A DNA stretch of 32,278 bases, from NCBI GenBank assembly GCA_016297405.1, contig JAEDGP010000020.1:1-32278 (forward strand), read 5' to 3'. Within the stretch, counting starts at the first letter, position 1; every line of letters begins with the position of its first letter. This document shows, in pieces, positions 22,912 to 29,892 of the stretch. The notes beneath the pieces were generated by a model that was not told the DNA's origin, did not search any database, and saw only the letters and a program-made list of their open reading frames with translations. The stretch is from Treponema sp. (GTDB lineage: Bacteria > Spirochaetota > Spirochaetia > Treponematales > Treponemataceae). A program made the translations under genes and the position numbers.

Positions 22912-23088
22912 AAGGGGCTGTCCCAAAAGTAATGAGTGTAGCGCTCAGGAACCACTCGTCGAAATGACTGCTACAATAAATGTGGTGGTTTCGATACACT
23001 CAACCATCAGGTGGTTTCGATACACTCAACCATCGGGTGGTTTGGATAAACTCAACCACCGTAATGCAACCTTATTGGACAGCCTCTT
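22912..23088. terminator. Bidirectional terminator with a 153-nt loop holding palindromic repeats
   Basis: AAGGGGCTGTCC (22912-22923) pairs with GGACAGCCTCTT (23077-23088) over 12 positions with one G-U wobble. It lies between the convergent CoA ligase and panE-like genes and is flanked by A- and T-rich tracts. The arms are close to those of the folA terminator (GGGACTGTCC), and both left arms are followed by similar bases (CAGTAAGTAA versus CAAAAGTAA), so the two are probably copies of one terminator repeat. Here the loop is expanded by three 26-bp repeats. Confidence 0.6.
22984..23061. repeat. Three tandem 26-bp palindromic (REP-like) repeats
   Basis: Copies at 22984-23009, 23010-23035 and 23036-23061. 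Each begins GGTGGTTT and ends AACCAYC plus one purine. GGTGGTT pairs with AACCAYC, so every unit is an imperfect palindrome with a loop of about 11 nt. Copies 1 and 2 differ only at the last base; copy 3 differs at several loop positions but has the better palindrome (AACCACC). The preceding bases 22933-22956 contain GAGTGTA, AACCAC and TCGAAA, possibly a decayed inverted copy. Confidence 0.8.
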
Positions 23089-23089
23089 T

Positions 23090-24007
23090 CTATTTATACT
23101 GACTTTCGATTTTCTGCACCTGATTGTAAAGCCACTTATTTACAGGCACTTCAATTCCGTGCTTTTTCGCAATCTTCAAGACAGTGCCAGAAAACAGCTC
23201 CACTTCAGACTTACGCTTGCAAAGCCTGTCCTGCCCCATTGATGGAGTTCCTTCTGGATCAAGGCTTGAAAGTATCTTCACCCAGTTTTGCAAATCTTCC
23301 AAAGTAAGATTAATTCCTTCGGCCTGAGAAATAAGAATCACTTCTTTCATGGCTCCGATAAATGTATCGTTTGCTTTTCCAGGCGCAAGAACCTGGGAAT
23401 AATTCATCCCATAAACCATGCAAGTCTGATTGATTCCAACATTGCACATAAATTTATTCCAAAGCCGCCTGATTATATCCTTTTCTTCCGTATATGGAAT
23501 TCCAGCTTTTTCAAAAAAAGCTTCTACTCTTTCCAGATTTTCCAGAGTTCCACCTTTTGCATAACCGATTCTAAGTTCGCCCACTTTTGTATATCTCATG
23601 GACGTCTCAAATTTCATTGCATCCATTGCCTGAGCAACTGTATGCAAAACCTTTTCGAAACCAAATTTGGCACCAATATATTCTTCGCTGGAAATGCCGT
23701 TCAATACAGAAATAATGACAGTATCCGGCCCAACAACTTTTTCCATCGTCTTAAGACAAGCTTCAAGCCCCGTAAACTTTACGGCAACGATAACCAGATC
23801 TACAGGCACAGCCTGGCTTTCTTTCACCATATGGAATGTTTTTTGCTCACCATTGATTGTGAAAACTGTATCTTTATACTTTCCATAACGCTGATCATCA
23901 AGAAGAAAAGACACACTTTCTGCTCCTACATTTGATTGAATCAGATTTGCATACAAAAGGCCCAAAGCCCCCATGCCTATTACATTTACAGATTGTATTT
24001 CTTTCAT
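23090..24007 (-). CDS. panE: Ketopantoate reductase family protein (PanE/ApbA)
   Basis: 305-aa NAD(P)-dependent reductase of the PanE/ApbA family; PanE reduces 2-ketopantoate to pantoate in pantothenate/CoA synthesis. The N-terminal Rossmann motif is GMGALG (11-16); the family blocks VDLVIVAVKFTGLEACL, LNGISSEEYIGAKFG and RRLWNKFMCNVGINQ (with the expected catalytic Lys) are visible. Paralogues in this family act on other 2-ketoacids, so the exact substrate is not certain. The ATG has AAGGA at 5 nt. It follows the C_GCAxxG_C_C gene by 21 nt and is probably cotranscribed. The stop codon almost touches the terminator arm at 23088. Confidence 0.85.
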   Translation of the reverse strand: MKEIQSVNVIGMGALGLLYANLIQSNVGAESVSFLLDDQRYGKYKDTVFTINGEQKTFHMVKESQAVPVDLVIVAVKFTGLEACLKTMEKVVGPDTVIISVLNGISSEEYIGAKFGFEKVLHTVAQAMDAMKFETSMRYTKVGELRIGYAKGGTLENLERVEAFFEKAGIPYTEEKDIIRRLWNKFMCNVGINQTCMVYGMNYSQVLAPGKANDTFIGAMKEVILISQAEGINLTLEDLQNWVKILSSLDPEGTPSMGQDRLCKRKSEVELFSGTVLKIAKKHGIEVPVNKWLYNQVQKIESQYK

Positions 24008-24028
24008 TTTGTCCTTCGCTTTTTATTA

Positions 24029-24415
24029 TCAAAATCCAGCATTCTTAAGGGCAAGCACTGCATTTTTACAGCAGTCAGGGCATTCGCAAAGAATACTGCC
24101 GCCGGTCATTCCCTTAAGATCCTTGCAGATTGTTGCACCACACATAGATTTGAAATCAGAAACAAGATTTCTGGCAATTCCGGCAGTTCCCTTTCCTTCA
24201 GACAAAGCCCCGGCCACCAGAACTGCGCCTATCAAAGCGCCACAAGTACTTTCCATGCACCCCATGCCAGCGGCAAAACCTGCGGTCATCTGCATTAAGT
24301 GAAGATTTTCAGCTGGAAGCAAATCCTCAAATGCTTTCACAACAGATTGAGTGCAATTGCATTTACCACTTGCCTTCAAATCAAAGGCCATCTGGGCTCT
24401 TGCGTCAATATTCAT
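24029..24415 (-). CDS. C_GCAxxG_C_C family cysteine-rich redox-type protein
   Basis: 128-aa cysteine-rich protein of the C_GCAxxG_C_C family. Visible are CNCTQSVVKAF near the N-terminus, AAGMGCMESTCGALIGAVLVAG (the glycine-rich central motif with a Cys), a later CGATICKDL, and a CECPDCC cluster close to the C-terminus: eleven cysteines in all. Such proteins are thought to bind a metal or redox cofactor, but no function is established. The ATG is preceded by AAGGAG at 8 nt. First gene of a two-gene unit with the PanE-like reductase. Confidence 0.82.
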   Translation of the reverse strand: MNIDARAQMAFDLKASGKCNCTQSVVKAFEDLLPAENLHLMQMTAGFAAGMGCMESTCGALIGAVLVAGALSEGKGTAGIARNLVSDFKSMCGATICKDLKGMTGGSILCECPDCCKNAVLALKNAGF

Positions 24416-24446
24416 AATTGGCTCCTTTCCATTGGAATATGATCAC

Positions 24447-24475
24447 ATAATAGCCTTTTATTCGCCAAAACGCAA
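24447..24475 (-). promoter_or_regulatory. Promoter of the C_GCAxxG_C_C / panE-like unit
   Basis: Minus strand: -35 TTGCGT (24470-24475), 17-nt spacer, -10 TATTAT (24447-24452). Start near 24440, leaving about 25 nt of leader with AAGGAG. Confidence 0.5.
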
Positions 24476-24573
24476 AGGTGTGCGCATACTTCCCTTCCAA
24501 ATCAACCGGCACAAACCAGCATCACATCTGTTTTTCCTATGAAATATCAATCAATTTATGTTATATTCTGATT

Positions 24574-25194
24574 ATGAACATTTTCTTTATGCGCCATGGC
24601 GAAACCAGCTGGAATACAGTAAAAAGACTTCAGGGTACCACCGACATTCCGCTGAACCAAAACGGCATTGAGCTTGCGAAAAAAACTGCGGCCGGGATGT
24701 ATCAGCAAGGCATTACCTTTCAGCGCATTTATTCAAGTCCGCTGATTAGGGCAAAACAAACCGCAGAACAAATGAATGCCTTTTCCAATATTGAAATAAT
24801 TGAAGATAGCCGCATAAGCGAATTTTGCTTTGGTAAAGGAGAAGGAGTGCTTTTTAAAGACATTATCGAAGACCCTAAATACGCAAAGCTGAAGGCCTGG
24901 TTCAAAGATCCCGAACATTACGAGCCTTTTGAAGGAAGCGAATCGTTCCAGCATTTTTTTGGCCGGATAAGCAGCTTTTTGGATGACATAAAGCTTTTGG
25001 AAAAGCAAGACAAGAAAATACAAAACGTTCTGATCGTTTGTCACGGTGGAGTTACCCGAGGCATCTTAAAAGTAATGCTGAATCTTTCCATAAAACATTT
25101 TGCAGAACTGCAGATACCAAACTGCAGCATAAATTGCGCCACTCTAAATGAAGGCACATTTCAAATCCAATATACTGCGAAGGTCTTCCAATGA
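24574..25194 (+). CDS. Histidine phosphatase family protein (phosphoglycerate mutase-like)
   Basis: 206-aa member of the histidine phosphatase superfamily. The catalytic RHGE motif is at residues 7-10 (FFMRHGETSWN), with YSSPLIRAKQTAEQM, a catalytic acid region, and VCHGGVTRGIL carrying the second histidine. It resembles cofactor-dependent phosphoglycerate mutase-like phosphatases such as CobC/GpmB types; the substrate is unknown. The start at 24574 is chosen because the motif normally begins within a few residues of the N-terminus; a longer frame adds 32 unrelated residues. There is no SD; an extended -10 TGTTATATT (24559-24567) lies 6 nt before the ATG. Its stop overlaps the next gene's start (ATGA). 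Confidence 0.88.
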   Translation: MNIFFMRHGETSWNTVKRLQGTTDIPLNQNGIELAKKTAAGMYQQGITFQRIYSSPLIRAKQTAEQMNAFSNIEIIEDSRISEFCFGKGEGVLFKDIIEDPKYAKLKAWFKDPEHYEPFEGSESFQHFFGRISSFLDDIKLLEKQDKKIQNVLIVCHGGVTRGILKVMLNLSIKHFAELQIPNCSINCATLNEGTFQIQYTAKVFQ

Positions 25195-25955
25195 AAAACA
25201 ACATTTTATTGAAATCAAAAAAAATCCTCATTTTAATTTCCTGTGCCTCTGTCATTTTTTTCACAAGCTGCGCAGGCAACGGAAAAATCTCAAAACGTGG
25301 AAAAGACCTGAACATAATCGAATATGAAGGGAAAGACAAGTTCATATCTTACCAGGTGACCTATCCGGATTTCAAAAAGCATAAGGAAATCGGAAAGAAA
25401 TTCAAGAAAATCACAAAAAACGAAATAAATTCCATGCGCAACCTTGCAAAAGAAGATTATCAGGTACGAAAGCAATGGCTTTTAGCCGAAGGAATTTCTG
25501 GCAAGAGCGAACTCAAAAACTTAATGATGCCTTACGACTACGAATTCAACTTTACAGATTATTATGAAAATCAGGACATTCTGAATTTTTTCATGAGCAG
25601 TTACCAGTTCTGTGGTGGAGCTCACGGTTTTCATACACTGATTTCGTATTGCTATGACAAAAACAAAGAGCGGTTCCTTACACCACAAGAATTCAAAGCT
25701 TACCTTGGAATCACAGAAGAAGAAATTTCTGCCTTTGTTCGAAAAGAAGCGATGAATGAAGAAAATCTTCAGGACTGTATAGATGAGCAATGGATTCGTT
25801 CCGGCACAGAACCAAACGACCACTGCTTTGATATCATCTACTATGATGGCAACAGGAATATTCTTGAAATATTCATTCCCCCATACCAGATAGGACCGTA
25901 TGCTTGTGGAAGTTTTCTTTTTGAATATCCATTGAAAGCTGCACAGAAAAAATAG
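25191..25955 (+). CDS. Lipoprotein with PdaC/RsiV-like (DUF4163/DUF3298) region
   Basis: 254 aa with a lipoprotein signal (hydrophobic run, then FFTSCAGN; lipobox C27). The body resembles the DUF4163-DUF3298 pair seen in PdaC and in the anti-sigma factor RsiV: a central YQFCGGAHGFHTLISYCYD block, a FLTPQEFKAYLG segment, and a C-terminal IFIPPYQIGPYACGSFLFEYP. In other bacteria such domains bind lysozyme or accompany peptidoglycan deacetylases; no enzymatic domain is visible here. The ATG overlaps the phosphatase stop codon by 4 nt (ATGA), so the two are translationally coupled. The N-terminus lacks its own SD. Name by pattern only. Confidence 0.68.
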   Translation: MKNNILLKSKKILILISCASVIFFTSCAGNGKISKRGKDLNIIEYEGKDKFISYQVTYPDFKKHKEIGKKFKKITKNEINSMRNLAKEDYQVRKQWLLAEGISGKSELKNLMMPYDYEFNFTDYYENQDILNFFMSSYQFCGGAHGFHTLISYCYDKNKERFLTPQEFKAYLGITEEEISAFVRKEAMNEENLQDCIDEQWIRSGTEPNDHCFDIIYYDGNRNILEIFIPPYQIGPYACGSFLFEYPLKAAQKK

Positions 25956-25968
25956 AAAACGGTTTTTC

Positions 25969-25996
25969 TTGCATGGTGCAAAAAGTGCCTTATAAT
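25969..25996 (+). promoter_or_regulatory. Promoter ahead of the small ORF at 26049
   Basis: -35 TTGCAT (25969-25974), 16-nt spacer, perfect -10 TATAAT (25991-25996). The -10 lies inside a small palindrome (TGCCTTA/TAAGGCA, 25987-26004). Expected start near 26003, about 46 nt before the small ORF. Confidence 0.6.
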
Positions 25997-26048
25997 TAAG
26001 GCATTGGAAGCTTTCAGCTTTTGGCCCTTGCAAAACGGGAGGCACACC

Positions 26049-26123
26049 ATGCCAGAATTCTTTGAAACCTGCATTTACATTGCATCCACAAACCCTGGAA
26101 TTAACCAAAAACGTCTCAAGTAA
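26049..26123 (+). CDS. Small ORF of 24 codons, unknown (small protein or leader peptide)
   Basis: A short frame, MPEFFETCIYIASTNPGINQ then KRLK, with a strong SD GGGAGG (26037-26042) exactly 6 nt before ATG and its own promoter 53 nt upstream of the ATG. It lies in the 314-nt gap between a lipoprotein gene and ychF, on the same strand as both. It could be an independent small protein, a leader peptide, or the first part of a transcript reaching ychF 146 nt later. No family is recognised; the frame is short, so chance remains possible, but the combination of promoter and SD is better than for most genes around it. Confidence 0.5.
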   Translation: MPEFFETCIYIASTNPGINQKRLK

Positions 26124-26215
26124 TAGAAAAGAAACGCTCAATGGTATATATTAATTGAACAAAATCTCAAAATGCGATGTTTAATGTCTTGCATTTAAAA
26201 GGCTTTAAACTCGTC

Positions 26216-26246
26216 TGGCATCTCAAATAGCATTTTTAAGGTGCCA
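26216..26246 (+). promoter_or_regulatory. Hairpin in the ychF leader region
   Basis: TGGCATCT (26216-26223) pairs with AGGTGCCA (26239-26246) with one wobble, and the loop is 15 nt. It ends about 13 nt before the ychF SD (GAGGG). No T-run follows. No good sigma-70 promoter is evident directly upstream of ychF, so transcripts from 25996 may read through. Confidence 0.35.
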
Positions 26247-26269
26247 TAAATCAAATTTAGAGGGATAAT

Positions 26270-27400
26270 ATGTCATTAGATTGCGGTATCGTTGGTCTTC
26301 CAAACGTAGGAAAATCAACAATTTTTTCTGCCCTTACAGCTGCTCCTGCTGCAGCCGAAAATTTTCCATTTTGCACTATCGATCCAAATGTTGGTATCGT
26401 AGATTTGCCAGATGAAAGACTTGATTTTCTTGCATCTGTAAACAACCCAAAGAAAAAGACTCCAGCAAACGTTAAATTCGTTGATATTGCAGGCCTTATT
26501 AAAGGTGCTTCTCAAGGTGAAGGTCTTGGAAACCAGTTTCTTGCAAACATCCGTGAAACAGCCTGCATTGCACATGTAGTTCGCTGTTTTGACAATCCGG
26601 ACATCATGCACGTTCGCGAAGACGCAAACACAGAAGCTGCAATCGACCCTGAAAGCGACATTCTTACAATCAACTTTGAGCTTGCTCAAGCTGACCTTCA
26701 GACAATCGCAAAACGCGAAGAAAAGAACATTAAAACAGTTCGCGCACTTGGAAAAGATGCAGAAAAGCAGCTTGCTCCTTTCAACAGCGCAGTTGCAAAA
26801 ATCAAGCCTCTTCTTGAAGACGGAAAATGCGCTCGTCAGGCTGATCTTACAGATGACGAAAAGGCAGCAGTTCGCGACATGTTCCTTCTCACAATAAAGC
26901 CAACACTTTATGTAGCAAATGTTGACGAAGATTCAATTGCCGAAGGTACAAACAAATACGTTGAAGTCGTTAAAAAAATTGCTGCAAGCGAAAACTCTGA
27001 AGTGGTAGTAATCTGCGGCAAGTTTGAATCTGATCTTGCCGAAATTACAGAAGAAGCTGACCGTAAAGACTTCATGGATGCCGTTGGTCTTAAGGAATCA
27101 GGTCTTGCAGTTCTGGCAAGAAAAGCTTATCACCTCATGGGGCTTAAAACTTTCTTTACAGGCGGATCAGATGAATGCCGCGCATGGACAATTCGCGACG
27201 GCTACAAAGCTCCACAGGCTGCAGGGGTTATTCATACCGACTTTGAAAAAGGATTTATCAAAGCAGAAGCTTATTCCATCGAAGACCTTAGAAAATATGG
27301 CTCAGAAGCCAAAATCAAGGAAGCTGGAAAATATCGTCAGGAAGGAAAAGAATATGTTGTTCAAGATGGCGACGTAATGTTCTTTAAATTCAACGTATAG
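26270..27400 (+). CDS. ychF: Ribosome-binding ATPase YchF (Obg family)
   Basis: Obg-family P-loop NTPase that binds the ribosome and hydrolyses ATP rather than GTP. The 376-aa protein starts with GLPNVGKST (9-17), NFPFCTIDPNVGIV, DIAGLIKGASQGEGLGN (Walker B/G3), and has NVDE at the place of the GTPase NKxD motif, which is the YchF signature of ATP preference. The C-terminus has the TGS domain (LKTFFTGGSDECRAWTIRDG). A little longer than the common 363. The ATG follows GAGGG at 6 nt. It is followed by a strong terminator. Confidence 0.96.
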   Translation: MSLDCGIVGLPNVGKSTIFSALTAAPAAAENFPFCTIDPNVGIVDLPDERLDFLASVNNPKKKTPANVKFVDIAGLIKGASQGEGLGNQFLANIRETACIAHVVRCFDNPDIMHVREDANTEAAIDPESDILTINFELAQADLQTIAKREEKNIKTVRALGKDAEKQLAPFNSAVAKIKPLLEDGKCARQADLTDDEKAAVRDMFLLTIKPTLYVANVDEDSIAEGTNKYVEVVKKIAASENSEVVVICGKFESDLAEITEEADRKDFMDAVGLKESGLAVLARKAYHLMGLKTFFTGGSDECRAWTIRDGYKAPQAAGVIHTDFEKGFIKAEAYSIEDLRKYGSEAKIKEAGKYRQEGKEYVVQDGDVMFFKFNV

Positions 27401-27420
27401 TATTCATTTCTTCTGCAATA

Positions 27421-27487
27421 CCCCAGGAATCAGCTGACAGTCATTCAAGACGAACTTTGCTTCATCTTTTCCTGGGGATTTTTTTTA
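27421..27487 (+). terminator. Rho-independent terminator of ychF
   Basis: CCCCAGGAA (27421-27429) and TTCCTGGGG (27469-27477) form a perfect 9-bp stem with a 39-nt loop, followed by ATTTTTTTTT. It lies 20 nt after the ychF stop codon. Confidence 0.85.
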
Positions 27488-27568
27488 TTTTTTCGACTTT
27501 TTATAGCTGCTTCTTCCATTTTTTGTTTTTTTCTATCGATATTAAAAGCAAAGTTTTTTGGAGGAATC

Positions 27569-28555
27569 ATGAAAAAATTTTTAACCAGGTTTTTACAGAA
27601 GTATTTAATTGCGGCCATTTTTTTCTTTGCACCTTATGCAAGTTTTGCAAAAGATTATTCGATAGTTCAATGGAACGTACAGACTTTTTTCGATTCAACA
27701 ACAGAAGGAATCGAATATTCTGATTTCCAGAAAAATCCAAAATGGAATACAAAATCCTATGAAAAACGGCTGGATAAACTTGCGAAGGGAATAACAAAAC
27801 TCAACGCAGATATCTATATCCTTGAAGAAATAGAAAACCCGCGAATCATCATGGATATTTCAAACCGTCTGGCCGGTCATAGCTGGGACGACGGGCAAAA
27901 CTGGAACTACGCTACCTTCGCAAAAAATCCAGGGGATTCCATCGGTTGCGCAGTTCTTTCAAAATACCCCCTCTCTGAAATCACAATCCACAACCTTGAT
28001 GCAAGGCCACAAGGACTGCAAGCTCCTCCAATGCGACCCATTATGAAACTAACAATCGGGATAGGAAGGCAAGGAATAACCCTATTCGTAAACCACTGGA
28101 AATCAAAAGCAGGAGGAGCTGAACAAAGCGAAATATGGCGAAATCTGCAGGAAAATAACCTAGCCCGTCTTGTGAAAGCGGATTTGCAGGCCAAAAACCG
28201 CCCGGTTATCTGCGCTGGTGACTTCAATCGAGATATAAGCGAATTCCATATTCTGTCCATGGATAGCAGCACTCAAAATGTTGCCCTGCGACTTCAGGAC
28301 AATTCAATGGTACCACTCACTTCACCATGGATCAGCAAAGGCAATTTTTTAGAACCGGGCTCCTACTATTTTAATTCAAACTGGACACGCATCGACCACA
28401 TTTTCTACTGTGGCGCAATAAATCAAATCCGTTTTGCAAGCCTTCAGGATGAACTTTGGTGCAAGGAAGACGGTTCCCCGTTCCCGTACAAAGTGTACAA
28501 CAACAATGGTTTTTCCGACCATCTGCCGATACGCCTCATATTTGGCCTTGATTAA
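27569..28555 (+). CDS. Secreted endonuclease/exonuclease/phosphatase (EEP) family protein
   Basis: 328-aa protein with a signal peptide (MKKFLTRFLQKYLIAAIFFF, then APYASFA) and an EEP domain: the metal-binding Asn in SIVQWNVQTFF, Glu in YILEEIENP, VNHWKSKAGG, catalytic D and N in CAGDFNRDI, the RIDHIFY block and the terminal FSDHLPIRLIF with Asp-His. The family cleaves phosphodiesters in DNA, RNA or phospholipids; a secreted nuclease for nucleotide scavenging is a plausible role, but the substrate is not decidable. The ATG follows GGAGG by 4 nt. The next gene, the protease, starts 45 nt later with its own promoter. Confidence 0.85.
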   Translation: MKKFLTRFLQKYLIAAIFFFAPYASFAKDYSIVQWNVQTFFDSTTEGIEYSDFQKNPKWNTKSYEKRLDKLAKGITKLNADIYILEEIENPRIIMDISNRLAGHSWDDGQNWNYATFAKNPGDSIGCAVLSKYPLSEITIHNLDARPQGLQAPPMRPIMKLTIGIGRQGITLFVNHWKSKAGGAEQSEIWRNLQENNLARLVKADLQAKNRPVICAGDFNRDISEFHILSMDSSTQNVALRLQDNSMVPLTSPWISKGNFLEPGSYYFNSNWTRIDHIFYCGAINQIRFASLQDELWCKEDGSPFPYKVYNNNGFSDHLPIRLIFGLD

Positions 28556-28565
28556 TTAAATTTTG

Positions 28566-28594
28566 TTGTTTCTGATGCTTAAATTCATTACATT
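28566..28594 (+). promoter_or_regulatory. htrA-like gene promoter, possibly giving a leaderless mRNA
   Basis: -35 TTGTTT (28566-28571), 17-nt spacer, -10 TACATT (28589-28594). Only 6 nt separate the -10 from the ATG (28601) and no SD is present. Confidence 0.5.
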
Positions 28595-28600
28595 AAATAT

Positions 28601-29875
28601 ATGAAACTTTACTCAAAAAGCCAGTTAATTCTAATCACAATCGCCGGAATGGTTTTGGCCACAAGCATCTCTTTTTACGTTGCCACAAAAATCAGCACCA
28701 GAAAATCAGAATCAAAACAATCATCCATAGAGCCAACTGATTTTATCTTCACCCAGGAAAACATACAGCAAAAAAATAACTTTACCGCTGAATTTCATCA
28801 GAATGTAATGCAGGCTACTGAAGTAAACTATGGGGAAAGTGAAACAAAATACACAAGCGAAGAGATACAGAACATAAACGTATACGAAAGTTGCAGTGAA
28901 GCAGTTGTCAATATCAACACTCAGATTACAGCCTATGACTGGTATCTTGAGCCTGTGGTAAAGGAAGGCGGCTCAGGATCCGGCTCCATCATTGACACCA
29001 GAGGCTATGTGCTTACCAACGTGCACGTTATTTCTGGAGCTTCAAAAATCTACGTCGCACTGTCCGATGGAAACCAATTCGAAGCAACAGTAGTAGGAAC
29101 TGACCCGGAAAGCGATCTGGCCGTAATCAAATTCACCCCTCCGGAAGGAACCGAACTTCATACAATTCCTTTTGGAGATTCCACAAAACTTAAAGTTGGA
29201 CAAAAAGTCATTGCCATCGGAAACCCCTTCGGTTTGGCCCGCACAATGACAACCGGCATCATTTCCGCTCTTGGTCGCCCTATTCAAAGCGGCAACTACA
29301 TAATCAAAAACATGATTCAAACAGACACCGCCATCAACCCAGGAAATTCCGGAGGTCCTTTGCTGGACACAAACGGCAGAATGATCGGCATCAACACAAT
29401 GATTTATTCATCAACAGGCTCCTATGCCGGAATCGGCTTCTGTGTTCCTGCAGAAACAGCCGTGCGCGTTGCCTCTGACATTCTGAAATACGGTAAAGTA
29501 AAACGCGGCATTCTTCAAATAGAAACCGTGCAGCTTACACGCAGAATTTCTTCCTATGCACGACTGGACATAACTCAAGGCCTTCTTGTGTCAAAAGTAA
29601 CTTCCGGTGGCAACGCTGATGTTGCTGGAATTATGGGTGGAACAGAAGCCGTTCGCTACGGTCGAAGCATCATATATCTTGGTGGTGATATAATCACTCA
29701 GATTGACAACGTTCCGGTCGCTTCTTTGGCAGATTACTATCTGGCTCTTGAAAGCAAACGCCCTGGAGATATGGTAAACGTAAAGCTTCACAGAAACGGT
29801 CAGGATAGAGTTGTTCAAGTTCGACTCACAGGAACAGACATTCAAAACGCAAATATCAAATCAAGCACTCTATAA
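28601..29875 (+). CDS. HtrA/DegP-family serine protease, one PDZ domain
   Basis: 424-aa periplasmic quality-control protease. An N-terminal hydrophobic segment (residues 8-27) serves as membrane anchor or signal. The catalytic triad is H142 (LTNVHV), D172 (DPESDLAVIKF) and S250 (NPGNSGGPLL), with the oxyanion loop intact. A single PDZ domain follows (about 310-415: ITQGLLVSKVTSGGNADVAGI, IIYLGGDIITQIDNVPVASLADYY). The poorly conserved linker 30-95 is Gln/Glu/Ser-rich. One PDZ domain suggests a DegS- or HtrA-like enzyme rather than DegP, which has two. It is followed by uvrB after 17 nt. Confidence 0.93.
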   Translation: MKLYSKSQLILITIAGMVLATSISFYVATKISTRKSESKQSSIEPTDFIFTQENIQQKNNFTAEFHQNVMQATEVNYGESETKYTSEEIQNINVYESCSEAVVNINTQITAYDWYLEPVVKEGGSGSGSIIDTRGYVLTNVHVISGASKIYVALSDGNQFEATVVGTDPESDLAVIKFTPPEGTELHTIPFGDSTKLKVGQKVIAIGNPFGLARTMTTGIISALGRPIQSGNYIIKNMIQTDTAINPGNSGGPLLDTNGRMIGINTMIYSSTGSYAGIGFCVPAETAVRVASDILKYGKVKRGILQIETVQLTRRISSYARLDITQGLLVSKVTSGGNADVAGIMGGTEAVRYGRSIIYLGGDIITQIDNVPVASLADYYLALESKRPGDMVNVKLHRNGQDRVVQVRLTGTDIQNANIKSSTL

Positions 29876-29892
29876 ACGGAAACGGAGACGCC

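Noticed and set aside
22984..23061. Three regular 26-bp repeats that could suggest a CRISPR array
   Set aside because: The copies are directly adjacent with no spacers, are themselves palindromic, and no cas genes are present.
25997..26048. Structured leader as SRP RNA, tmRNA or T-box
   Set aside because: None of the diagnostic conserved bases of these RNAs are present.
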